Source of the DNA: Litsea cubeba
Taxonomy: Eukaryota > Streptophyta > Magnoliopsida > Laurales > Lauraceae
DNA length: 64,000 bases
Assembly: GCA_012931725.1 (NCBI GenBank)
Contig: CM022944.1
Span: forward strand, 38,924,063 to 38,988,062
Reading direction: 5' to 3'
Of this stretch, positions 24,301-34,883 are shown piece after piece (position 1 is the first letter of the stretch; every line of letters begins with the position of its first letter). The notes under the pieces are model-generated. The model saw only the letters and a program-made list of their open reading frames with translations. It was not told the origin of the DNA and ran no database searches. A program made the position numbers and the translations under genes.

Positions 24301-25198
24301 AAAATATCAGAATGGCAGATGAACGCAAGACTATGTACTCTATTCGTTTACCTGCAGTAGTTTTAGGGGACCTGTTATGGTCTTCACAACTTTTCTTTTG
24401 GCTTGGCAGGTGGCTACCTTCGCAAGGCCCTTATATAGATTTGCAAGGCGGGCGGTTCCTCAAGACCGTTTCTCAAAATGACGGAATAATTCTAGAATGT
24501 GTGCTGGAGCCTTAGTACCCGAAGAGGTCCAAAAAATATATCCTGCAACAAGACAAAATAGGAAGGCACGTGTCCGCCTTTTGCGTCTTGGTCTCTAGGT
24601 CTGTGCTTGGGCATTTCACCAAAGTTGTCCCTAAGCCATGTGAACTTAATCTGCGTACCATAGCAGTCATAGCTCACGTCCGGTGCCAACCCTAGCAACT
24701 CTTCACATAATTTCACCATGGACAAGGTATTGGTGAAGGTCTGGCCGTTGACTAGAAGACCATCAATGGGGAGGCCATAAATATAAGCAACGTCCTCCAA
24801 CGTTATGGTGGCCTCCCCACTGTTGAGATGAAAAGTGTTTATCTCTGGCCTCCACCGCTCTACCAAGGCAGTTATTAGGCCATGATCGAGTTCTATTATT
24901 TTAATCTTCGCCAGTTGCTCTAGCCCTGCCTGACGAATTAAATCCCACATTCTATCGCTGATTTCCAAGCTGTCATGATTTGGAGTTGGGATGCAACGTA
25001 GTGGGCCGGCCTCCTGCATTTAATAAATGATACATAATCCATTATAATTGTCATGGCAGTGTCATTCAAACTTAATGATGTACCACAAATTTGTCCACAA
25101 ATTATACTCACCTTGCCCTGCCAGACTTGTTCCGAAATATGTCTATCTTGATCATATAAGACCGATCTATCCAGAGGGCCCGCCTGATGGTTCTCCAT
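21394..25198 (-). pseudogene. PMD-Ulp1 fusion gene (plant mobile domain plus C48 protease), broken
   Basis: Exons with good GT/AG borders on the minus strand: 25198-25112, 25013-24352, 24256-24083, 23935 to about 23500, about 23413-23220, about 23133-22280 (probably split), about 22105-21888, 21788-21694 and 21596-21394. Exons 1-3 are the PMD: EAGPLRCIP, FVERWRPEINTFHL-type text, ITLEDVAYIYGLP, GTARLANLYKGL, LLQVWAYSRM. The middle is basic and serine/proline-rich. The end is an Ulp1 fold with histidine in NKMHFFLLVG and cysteine in VDCGIFV; the usual aspartate position reads asparagine (EYYNIM). Lesions: a frameshift near 24580, TGA at 24460-24462 where the family has tryptophan (SWGTARL), and a frameshift near 23780. 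PMD proteins occur as host silencing factors and as passengers of MULEs and retroelements; Ulp1 domains cleave SUMO-like modifiers. No flanking terminal repeats were found. Confidence 0.8.
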
Positions 25199-25329
25199 CT
25201 AGAATCCTTTGCAACTTTAAAGAAAGAACTAATGTCATATCAAATATCAAAGACCCCTTAAATGAGGTTAACATTGAAACCCACTAAATTATGTGTGTGA
25301 ATTTATGAGAGAACTTGATTTAATGATTA

Positions 25330-28300
25330 AAATCAGGACACCATTTTTTTTTATATGGTTGGTGAGAGATGTGAGCTCGTGTATAATGTAGATATGGAAT
25401 ACGCAATTATTTTTTATGATACTTGACATGCTGATATTAAGTTGAAGTGTAAATCGAATATATGAGTCTTTAATTTAATGATTACAATCGAGAAGTTGAG
25501 TTTTGTGACTGAAACGGTAACGATATCGTACCACAATTTTTCATTTTTTTTCTTCATTTTTCCTTGCAACTGGTACATGAGGAGTAACTTCGTGTTGAGA
25601 TGCCCAAACAATGATCCAGATATAAAGACTTCACTTCAAGATCATCCTTTCAACGTATCAGTATATTGTTCTCGTTATGATGCTTGTTACATTTTTCATA
25701 CCTTTTGCGTCTCTAACAATAAATTGTCAATATAATTATAATGGCATGCATATAGTATATATACTCTATACTATATATATACTCTTAAGTATGCAACGGA
25801 TTCCGGTAAAACAATCATACTCTTCATTTGGTCACAATTGTACTTTTAGTTAAAATGTCACGCATAAATCCGTGAACCCGTCTCTGGGTTTATGCACCCC
25901 AATATAAAGTCATTTGAATATCATTGTTGGAGAACAAACATGGGCAAAGAACATATAAATAAGTATAACGATATCGTTATGTTTAAATTTTGTTCCTTAT
26001 TTCTTTGAGTGGAAAAGTGAGTATTTATTACTGTTTAAGCACCTCAATATACACTATATCTTCTATGCTTATTGGGCACAAAAAATGAATGAAGAAACTA
26101 TAAATGATGTCAACGATATCGTTATCAAAAAACAATGTCGCGCACAAAAATCAAGTTCGTATGAGTAGGAAATCAATTTAGTATAATGTTAGCCATGTGA
26201 GTCACCCCCTAGAGTGCTGATTTATCAACTTTTCATTTATTTCTTAGTCATCATGTCTTTTTATGATTGGTGAGAGATGTGAGCTCGTTTATCACGCAGA
26301 TATGGAATACGCAATTATTTTGTATGATACTTGACATGCTGATATTAAGTTGAAGTGTAAATTGAATCTATGGGTCCTTAATTTAATAATTACAATTGAG
26401 AAGTTGAGTTTTATGATTGAAATGGAAAGGATATCATTACCAGATTTTTTTGATTTTCTACTTCATTTTGTTTTGCAACTAGTACATGAGGAGTAACTTC
26501 GTGTTGAGATGCGCAAACAGTGATCCAGATATAATGACATCACTTCAAGATCATCTTTTCAACGTATCATCCCAAGTCCCAACGATATCGTCATGCTGCT
26601 TGAATGATTCTTCATACCTTTTCCGTCTCCAACAATAAATTGGCAATATATTTATCATGACGTCCACAAACAATGTGTACTCTTAAGTCCGTAATTGTCA
26701 ATATAATTATAATGACATGCATAAACTATGTATACTCTTAAGTCTGCAACTGATTCCTGTAAAAAGATCAAACTCTTCATTTGTTCACAATCGTACTTTT
26801 AGTTAAAATGTCATACATAAATCCGTGAACCTGTCTCATTGTTTATGCACCCCACTATCGTATGATTGTCATTTTTTTTTGTTGGAGAAAAAACATGGGC
26901 AAGGAACGTATTAAATAATTATAAAGATATCAATGAGTTTAAATTTTGTTCCTTATTTCTTGAGTGGAATAGTGGGTCTTTCTTATTGTTTAAGCATCTC
27001 AATACAAACTCTCACTTCTTTTCTTATTGGACACAAAAAAATGAATTAAGAAACTATAAATGATGGTAATGATATCGTTATCAAAAAACAATGTCGCGCA
27101 CAAAATTCAAGATCGTATGAGTAGGAAATCAACTTAGTATAATGTTAGGCATGTGAGTCACCATTTACTACGCTGATTTATCCACTTTTCTTTTATTTCC
27201 TAGTCATTTTTTTTTATGGTTGATGATACATGTGAGCTCGTTTATCATGTAGAGATGGGATACGAAATTATTTTTTTATGATACTTGAGATGCTGATATT
27301 AAGTTGAAGTGTAAATCGAATCTATGAGTCCTTGATTTAATGATTCACAATCGAGAAGTTGGGTTTTATGACTGAAACGGTAACGATATCATTACAAGAA
27401 GTTTTGATTTTTTACTTCATTTTGTTTTACAACTAATAAATAAGTAGTGACTTCGTGTTGAGATGCGCAAACTTCGATCCAGATATAATGACATCACTTC
27501 AAGATCATCTTTTTCAATTTATCATCATAACGATATCGTTATGCTGCTTGAATGATTTTTCATACCTTTCGCGTCTCCAACAATAAATTGGCAATATATT
27601 TATAATGACATCCATAAACTGTGTACTCTTAAGTCTGTAATTGACTTCCGTAATACAATCATTTATCATTCATTAATAGCGGTACTATCGGTCATAATGT
27701 CATGCATAGATAATCCCATACCCCAAATGCAATTAACTCCATATCTCCAACCCAATCATTACTACATGACAAAACAGGGTTGTTATCTTTATCGGTTGCA
27801 GAACCTCCAGATTATTTGACCAATGATAAGAAATTTACATCAAATCCATTGATGTAAGTCCAGACACATTTCACTAGAAAGTTGTGGCCGTCTATATAAC
27901 TTTCATACTCATCATCATAAATCGGACAAATTTGTCCTCTATGGGAATCAAGGTCTTATAAATGTGTACGATGCGTCTTTTAATTATGATCTTTAATTAA
28001 TGCTTATATATTGCTTACCAATATACTATATGAGAACAATGCTTTGGACTTGGATTGACATGATCAACCATGAATAATAAATAGGCGGAATAGAAGTTTC
28101 GACTTTTACAAGTTATCTACAATACTAGACTGAATCCAGCCTCTCCTGATTTTATCTTTAGGAGTGACAAATGTAGAAGAATTACTGGTAGGAGAATTGG
28201 ACAAGATAGAAGTATCACCTATTAAGGCAAATTGGACAAGATAGAAGTATCACCTATTAAGACAAATTGGACAAAATAAAAGTTATCACCTATTAAGGCA

Positions 28301-28780
28301 TGGTGTGGCAACTGATGAACCAATGCCAAGACCCACAAAACACAGTTGTGAACCATGAAAAGTATAATTTATCCATGCAGAGTTTGGTAAGATTTGAAAA
28401 ATAAATTTTCAGTGGAACAATGAGTCTTTTTTATTGCTTTATGCATCTCAAAATAAAGTATATCCTTTTTTTTTTATCTTTTGACACAAAAAAATTCTGA
28501 AAGAGCTATAAATGATGATAACGATATCGTTATCAAAAAACAATGTAACATTCAAAATTCAAGTTCGTATGAGTAGGAATTCAAGTGGGTAAAATGTTAG
28601 GCATGTGATTTTACCTTAGTATGCTATTTTATCCCCTTTTCTTCTGTTTCCTAGTCTCATTTTTTATGGTCGGTGAGGGATGTGAGCTCGTTTATCATGT
28701 AGAGAGTCACCCCAAATTATTTTTCATTATGATACTAGACTTCTAATATTAAGTTAAAGTGTGAATCATGAATGAATGGT
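25330..28780. repeat. Diverged tandem repeats of about 0.9-0.95 kb with AACGATATCGTT palindromes
   Basis: The landmark gtgagctcgt followed by gatatggaatacgcaatt, gctgatattaagttgaagtg and gagaagttgagtttt recurs at 25371, 26279, 27232 and, degenerate, 28682. The first two steps are 908 and 953 bp; the last step is longer because of an insertion (about 27690-28440). The self-complementary AACGATATCGTT or close variants occur at 25519, 25967, 26112, 26428, 26581, 26933, 27068, 27382, 27529, 28521 and, beyond the repeats, 29154. No coding frame of note is present. Confidence 0.8.
28194..28301. repeat. Three tandem copies of a ~37-bp unit
   Basis: aattggacaagatagaagta followed by tcacctattaaggca repeats three times with few changes, inside the insertion that splits the third and fourth large repeat units. 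Confidence 0.9.
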
Positions 28781-28848
28781 TTGGTTCGTGGCATCACTTT
28801 TCTGCCATTTTGACATGACACTAGGTGAAGTTGCGTTTTAGTGTAAAG

Positions 28849-29690
28849 TGGATCTCATTTACCATCTTAAAGAACACTATAACTGATGGTGTTTGTAAAT
28901 CATATCTTAAAAAAGTGCATTACAGTATACTCTAGTGAATTGAAAACCGAACAAAGGAATAAAAAAAAATTGACTAGTACTTTCCTCATTAACGATTTCA
29001 TTGAGATCTTGTATAACATTGTTTACCATGTTCTGGCCCATCAAAGAGGTGTCCAAACAACAACAAAATTAATGGTGACTTTATATTGAGATGCATAAAC
29101 AATAAGAAAGACTCAATATTTCACTCAAAATCTAGTTTTCAAAATTTTATGATAACGATATCGTTACCATTATTTATAGTTCTTTTGCTCAATTTTTTTC
29201 TCCAAAAATAAAATGACAAAGACTATATAATGGGGTGCATAAACACTTGCTAGGAATGAATGGGCTAAATCCCTGGATTCTCCATAGGGCCTACGACCTA
29301 ACCTGGCCTAGCTTCGAGTGTAAACCTAACGTTAACCCCTTATTTAATCGAGCTCGGTTTGACGAGGTAATGCAACAATCACTGTGGTGGTATGTAGAAG
29401 TCTCACTTTACTACTCTCCCAATTACTACTCTCTCATCTAATATGGGGATCAATGTGGATATCATTTACTCCCAAATAGAACACTTTAATTGATGGTGTA
29501 GGTGAATCTTATCTTTTAACTCCCTTATTTTATGCCCTTAATAAAATACATTGCAATGAACTCTCGTGATTTAAAAACCGAACAAACGAAGGGAAAAAAT
29601 ATAGTCTAATAATTTCATCAATAACATATAATTGAGATATTGTATCACAATGTTTAAACAAATCCACGCCCATTAAAGAGGTGTGCTAGT
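28849..29690. repeat. Direct duplication of a ~220-bp segment about 620 bp apart
   Basis: Segments at about 28849-29062 and 29459-29690 share, in order, atcatttac, gaacact, tgatggtgt, aaaaccgaacaaa, ttgagat.ttgtat and cccat.aaagaggtgt. They are diverged and non-coding. Confidence 0.65.
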
Positions 29691-30784
29691 AGGGAGTTGA
29701 ATTTGTGTTTAAGACTAAACATTACCCGAGTATTAAAAGATCACGTAAGAATCATGTTCAAATAAACCAACGTGTACAACAAATATATGTAGATGGGCAC
29801 TTTGTCGTAAAAAAAAATCCGTGAACAACAAAAAAAGGTAGCAATTAGCATTCCTCTATGCAGTAATTTTTTCCATAGAGACTTTATCAAAAGATTCCCA
29901 AAGAAAGAAATTCATTGAAAGAAAATATGTTTGCATGTAAAGACAAGATGAAGACAATATGACAACTTGTAAAATCCATGATCTTTGTTGCTATCTGAGC
30001 ATCCACAACATCTACTTAAGTTAATTTAGCAGAAAACAACTAGAAAAGATTCCATGCTCATTTCACAGATTAAAGCCAACAACGAAACAACAAATGGATT
30101 ACAACTAATGGCAACAACAGATATGATAATGTCACACAGCTGAAAAGAACGACCATTGAGTATTGACCAAAGGATGGAGAACATGAAGAAAATAAATTTT
30201 GGGTTTTCTTTATGGGAATTACCTATGGAGGCTTTCTACTTCTCCAATAATCGATCCAAACTTGTCAGAACCCACTCTGAAAGTATCAACCTTTTATGAG
30301 AGCAGACGTCGGAAGAATCTGCTGGAATATCTCGCCGGAATCGCTTGGAGAGAGGGAGCTTCTAGAAATAGCAGCAACCGGGACGTCAGGGAAAGGGAAA
30401 TCGAGAGCTTGGGAGGAGAGGGAGAGGGAAAGAGAGAAATGGAGCCGTAATGCAGGGACAAGGAAAGAGAGAGCCTGGGTTCGGAGAGGGAGAGGGCAAT
30501 GCAGGGAGAGGGAAAGAGAGAGCAGCGAGCGGGGAGGGAGAGGGAACAAGATAGCTCGAGCCGAAATGCAGGGGGAGTGAACGCGAGAGCAGGTAGCAGA
30601 GGAGGAGAGAAAATGACGGGAGAGGAAGATTTTTGGGGAAGAAGAGACAACGAAATCATTCGTTGGGTTTAGGGTTTGCTATAAAAAAATGATGTCATTC
30701 GATAGAGGAGGGGTAAAATCGTCCGAAATCAACGTACGAACACTAAGATGTACATTTCAACGTATTTGTTGTTAAATTCGTATA
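29691..30784. other. No gene seen; purine-rich block at 30340-30640
   Basis: 29700-30340 is AT-rich without features. 30340-30640 is strongly purine-rich (gagagaggga, gggaaagagaga) and gives long low-complexity frames on both strands. On the minus strand it could be a pyrimidine-rich 5' leader, since aaaccctaaaccc lies just upstream, but no following exon is recognised. Confidence 0.45.
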
Positions 30785-30793
30785 ATATGAATA
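30785..30793 (+). repeat. Target-site duplication of the MULE, left copy
   Basis: atatgaata abuts the left end of the MULE and is repeated without a mismatch at 37463-37471. Nine bases is the standard target duplication length for Mutator-like elements. Confidence 0.95.
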
Positions 30794-30969
30794 GAGTGCT
30801 GCTATTGGCACACAAAAATTTTCTTTTCAAACACAAGGATTTTTTGTTTTTTCATATTACATTTATACCCCTTTATGAAATGACTAAAGTAGCCATTATC
30901 CAACAAAAACTCAAATCAGATTTTCTTTTCTCACACAATCTCCATTCTTCGTCCCTAAAGAGCTTCTCC

Positions 30970-31090
30970 CAACTCACTCTCCACTTCTCACTCTCCACTT
31001 CCTCCATCTTCCTTGGGCATTCTATCTCACTCTCCACTTGCATTTTATTTTTTCTGGGCATTCTATCTCACTCTCCACTTCCTTCATTTT
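30970..31090. repeat. Short tandem repeats in the MULE 5' region
   Basis: ctcactctccacttcctcc and gggcattctatctcactctc recur two to three times in the leader just upstream of the transposase start. Confidence 0.7.
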
Positions 31091-31136
31091 CCTTTGCAAC
31101 TCATCTTTCACTCACATTCCTCCATTTGATTGTGCA

Positions 31137-33628
31137 ATGAAGGAAGAGATGGATGAAAACAACAATCAAATGGTGCCTTTTAATCAAAGCAGTAGTGGAA
31201 AGGTATTTTTCATTGATATTTTTTTTCATTTTTGTATATTTTGTAATTTATTCATCTCGCCTGAAACTTAGAACCTCCCGATATGTACGGTATTTCAGAA
31301 CCGAACATATAGCATATGTTCGGACGTACAGGACCGAACATATGACATATGTTCGGACCTATACAACCGAACATAAGCTATATGTTCGGTCGTGCACTTC
31401 CGAACATATAGCATATGTTCGGTCCTGAGATTCCGAACAGATGCTATATGTTCGGAATTAAATATCCGGACACTGATATTTAATTAATATATTATGCAGG
31501 TCTCTACGCAAGAAAGTCAGGTTGGATCGGACTTTGTCATGGATTATACCAGTGAGTTTATAACTCACGAGGTAAGACCAACATATGTAGGATTTATTAT
31601 TCAAGTTACATTTACTTATTACTAAATTCGTATTTAATTTGTTTATTTATTGTAGATATTTCACAGCCGCGATTCGTTGATCAGTTGGGCTCGTGGAGTA
31701 GGAAGGAAAAATGGGTTTGTTATCGTGATAAAGGTTTCAAATGCTGCTCGAGTGGGTGTCAAAGCGAGAGTACTCCTTGCTTGCGAGAGAAATGGACAAT
31801 ATAAACAAGAAGAGTGCCAAAAGCGAAAGAGGATCAAACAAACCGGTTCAAAGAAATGTGGATGTCCTTTCGCACTAAAGGGTAAAAAGTTAGACTCAAA
31901 TGATGATTGGATGTTGGAGGTCATATATGGTGTGCATAACCATTCGGCAGCGGAATATTTAGAAGGGCATTCATTTGCAGGAAGATTATCAGAGGAGGAA
32001 ACAAAGTTGCTGGTTGACATGTCGAAGAGCATGGTTAGACCAAAAGAAATTTTGGTTACGTTGAGACAAAGAAGTGAATTAAACGTAACCACAATGAAGA
32101 CCATATACAATGCACGCTACAGATATAAAGTTAATGAGCGGGGTGGAAGAAGTCAGATGCAACAACTACTTGGTAAGTTGGCAGAGCATAATTACATAGA
32201 ATGGCATAAGAATTGTGAGGATAGCGAGATTGTAACTGACTTGTTTTGGACGCACCCAAAAAGTATAGATTTGTTGCGTGCATTTGCACATGTCTTGATA
32301 ATGGACTGTACTTACAAGACCAATCGTTATCGCATGCCTCTTCTGGAGATTGTTGGAGTCACATCCACAGACATGACTTTTTCAGTATGCTTTGCATACC
32401 TTCATGCTGAACGTGAAGAAAATTATGCATGGGCACTAGGTGTATTACGTTCTATTATTGGCGATGGTATTCTTCCTGATGTCATTGTGACAGATAGAGA
32501 ATTGTCACTCATGAACGCCATTAACAGAATATTCCCTGGTGCTACTCATTTATTATGCAAATGGCACATTAATAGAAACGTATTGGCGAGATGCAAGAAG
32601 TTGTTCGAAACGAAAGAAAAATGGGACAGGTTTATTTTGAGCTGGAATATGTTGGTATCTTCATCCACAGAAGATGAGTTTGGTGAACAACTCAGTAAGC
32701 TAAATAATGAATTCAGCACGTACCCTGATGCACTCAATTACGTCAAAGGTAGTTGGTTGGATGCTTACAAAGAGAGATTTGTCTCCGCATGGACGGACAA
32801 TTGTGTCCATTTTGGGAATACTACCTCGAACAGGTAATTTTTAAAAAAATTATGTTATTTGATTTATGCTTATTAATTAATAACACTAACCTCTTAATAA
32901 TTCAATGCAGGGCCGAGAGTTCACATGCACAACTCAAAAGACAGCTTGGTTCAAGTCAAGGAAATTTTGAAGCAGTTTGGTCTAAAATCCATAATTTGCT
33001 TGAGTTGCAGCATACCAATATCAAAGCTTCATTTGAGAAAAGTAAGACAGTTGTGCAACATAATTTCAAGCCGGCAGAATACAAAGATCTTCGTGGTAAT
33101 GTTTCTAAAAATGCACTTGATAAAATTTTAACAGAAACCAAGAGAGCTACAGTAGTTGGAATTGACGCTAGTGCGTGTGGTTGTGTTATTCGACGCACAC
33201 ATGGATTACCCTGTGCGCATGAGATTGCAGAATATATCAGTCAAGGGCGGCCTATTCCTCTAAGCTGTGTACATCAGCATTGGAAGAATCTTGATATGTT
33301 GCCAACTACTTCGTCGATGACGAGTTCTTCTATGAGTTTGGATTTGAAGGCAGATTTGGAGTTACTTGAAAAACGGTTCAATGAGTATGATTCCACTAGA
33401 AAATTGCAACTTCTAAAGAAGATACGGGAGCTATCTATGCCAGACAGCACTCATTTGATTGAACCCGAGGTGATATCAAGAACAAGAGGTAGACCAAGTA
33501 TGAAAGCTGACACATCAACTCGACGAGATCCAAGCGCTTTTGAATTGGTGCCGTCTGCACAGGATAGCTACTCGCCTAAATCAGTTGCAGTGAAAGATGT
33601 TAAAAATAAAGGACAATTGGGATTCTAA
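31137..33628 (+). CDS. MULE transposase (FAR1-type zinc domain, MULE catalytic domain, SWIM finger)
   Basis: It would bind the element ends in the nucleus and catalyse cut-and-paste transposition. Exons 31137-31202, 31500-31571, 31656-32833 and 32911-33628 join in frame with GT/AG introns. The start is the first ATG, in a 22-codon exon. Residues of about 47-145 form the FAR1-like zinc domain (cysteines in LLACERNG and KKCGCPFAL, histidines in YGVHNHS). The MULE domain shows LIMDCTYKTNRY (Asp about 263), DVIVTDRELSLM (Asp about 326) and LLCKWHINRN. A SWIM finger, CGCVIRRTHGLPCAH, follows in exon 4. The frame stops at 33626-33628, but the next frame continues at once into an OTU domain, so the original product was probably a transposase-OTU fusion. 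Relatives include FAR1-related and FHY3-type domesticated genes. Confidence 0.88.
31286..31472. repeat. Palindrome array 1 (TTCGG...CCGAA) in transposase intron 1
   Basis: About six spaced units of the form ccgaacatat.gcatatgttcgg, each separated by a different 8-10 base spacer, fill most of the intron between exons 31137-31202 and 31500-31571. The same motif recurs at 34484-34641 and 36801-36960 and was not noticed elsewhere in the window. Confidence 0.85.
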
Positions 33629-34287
33629 CCAAAGAGAACGAGAAGATAAGGGCGATTCGTACAAGGTCAAAGAACATCAGTAATTATGTGGACTCATTTC
33701 CCGTGGGGTTGAGACCTCACATTAAGGTTGTAAAGGATGTTGCAGCTGATGGTAATTGTGGATTCAGAGCAATCGCTGGATTGGTAGGCCTACCCGAGGA
33801 TGAATGGAGACAAGTCAGAAGAGATTTATTACAAGAGCTGCTTGCACATGTAGACCACTACAGACAATTATATGGAGTGGAGGAAAGAGTTGAGGAATTG
33901 GTTGAAACATTATCATGCATGGATGACAACCCATTGATAGACTATTGGATGACTATGCCTGACATGGGACATCTCATAGCATCACGTTATAATTTGGCGT
34001 TATATCATTTGAGCAGAGAACAATGCCTGACTTTCTTGCCTTTGCGATCTGTGCCGGTGCCAATGCCTTCTCGGAACGAGAGAACAATCGATTTTGTTAA
34101 TGGGAATCATTTTGTACAACTATTTTTAATACCTGGTCATCCAATTCTGCCTATTGCAAATAAGTGGAAACAGTTCCATTATCCTTGTGCGGATGGATGG
34201 GAGACTCCATATAGGGAGCGGATTGTTCAATTCAAAGAGCTCGTAACTCCAGACGTATCAATAGCAGAGACAATTGATTTGGATTGA
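33628..34287 (+). CDS. OTU-family cysteine protease domain, out of frame with the transposase
   Basis: OTU proteases remove ubiquitin from proteins. The frame is open from 33610. It reads TKENEKIRAIRTRSKN, then the OTU signature DVAADGNCGFRAIAG with the catalytic cysteine at residue 24 counted from 33688, and the catalytic histidine in FVNGNHFVQLF (residue 141). It ends with a stop at 34285-34287. The transposase frame ends at 33628 and a TAA in the OTU frame lies at 33607-33609, so the switch is confined to about 33610-33625. A one-base indel is the simplest explanation. The linker upstream of 33688 has no good start codon, which favours a former fusion over a separate gene. Catalytic residues look intact. 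Confidence 0.8.
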   Translation, partial: TKENEKIRAIRTRSKNISNYVDSFPVGLRPHIKVVKDVAADGNCGFRAIAGLVGLPEDEWRQVRRDLLQELLAHVDHYRQLYGVEERVEELVETLSCMDDNPLIDYWMTMPDMGHLIASRYNLALYHLSREQCLTFLPLRSVPVPMPSRNERTIDFVNGNHFVQLFLIPGHPILPIANKWKQFHYPCADGWETPYRERIVQFKELVTPDVSIAETIDLD

Positions 34288-34483
34288 ATGTAATTGGACA
34301 CAATTCCTTTATGTTTCTGTATCAGAATGTTCCTTTAATCATTTAATGAAGTTGATGATGTTTTTTATTTTTTTTTTCTGTGCATTCTATTAAAATAAGC
34401 TTTTTTATGTTGAATGTGGTTGAGTCCGTCCTTATTAGTTGAATGCAGACTCATTAAAAAGAGTTAAATTCGTAACTGTAATA

Positions 34484-34641
34484 CCGTTCGGCTACACAGT
34501 GCCGAACATATCCATATAGTTCGGTTCTGAGTTACCGAACATCATGGATATGTTCGGCACTGAATTTCCGAACATCATGAATATGTTCGGACCTGAGTGT
34601 CCGAACAAAAACGTTTTGTTCGGACCTGTGTATCCGAACGG
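34484..34641. repeat. Palindrome array 2 between the convergent MULE genes
   Basis: About five units of the type ttcgg(a/c/t)c...tccgaacat lie just beyond the OTU stop, for example atgttcggacctgagtgtcc followed by gaac. The array sits in the 3' region shared by the two converging genes. Confidence 0.85.
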
Positions 34642-34883
34642 AGGTTCTGTTACCCTACTTTGACAGTATATAATGCAAATATTTCAACCTGTACATAAAA
34701 AATCAAGCACTATCCAAAGTAATTAAAGATAACATCAAATAACTAAAACACATTTCACAGCAAGTACATCCATATTCAAATTACACAAGAACATCGTCTT
34801 AAAATAACCATCTTAGTACTTGAAAAAAATATATTACAATGTTTTTTTGTTTTTCGTCAATTATAACAAAAAGTTACATTTCT
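34642..34883. other. Intergenic DNA between convergent genes
   Basis: AT-rich 3'-flank of both genes. I see no gene. It is the expected place for the minus-strand polyadenylation site. Confidence 0.5.

Noticed and set aside
25330..28780. CRISPR-like array from repeated palindromes
   Set aside because: Spacing is hundreds of bases and irregular, spacers are themselves repeated, and the genome is eukaryotic.
30199..30659. Long open frames on both strands in the purine-rich block
   Set aside because: Composition alone (gagagaggga repeats) avoids stops; translations are simple-sequence on both strands.
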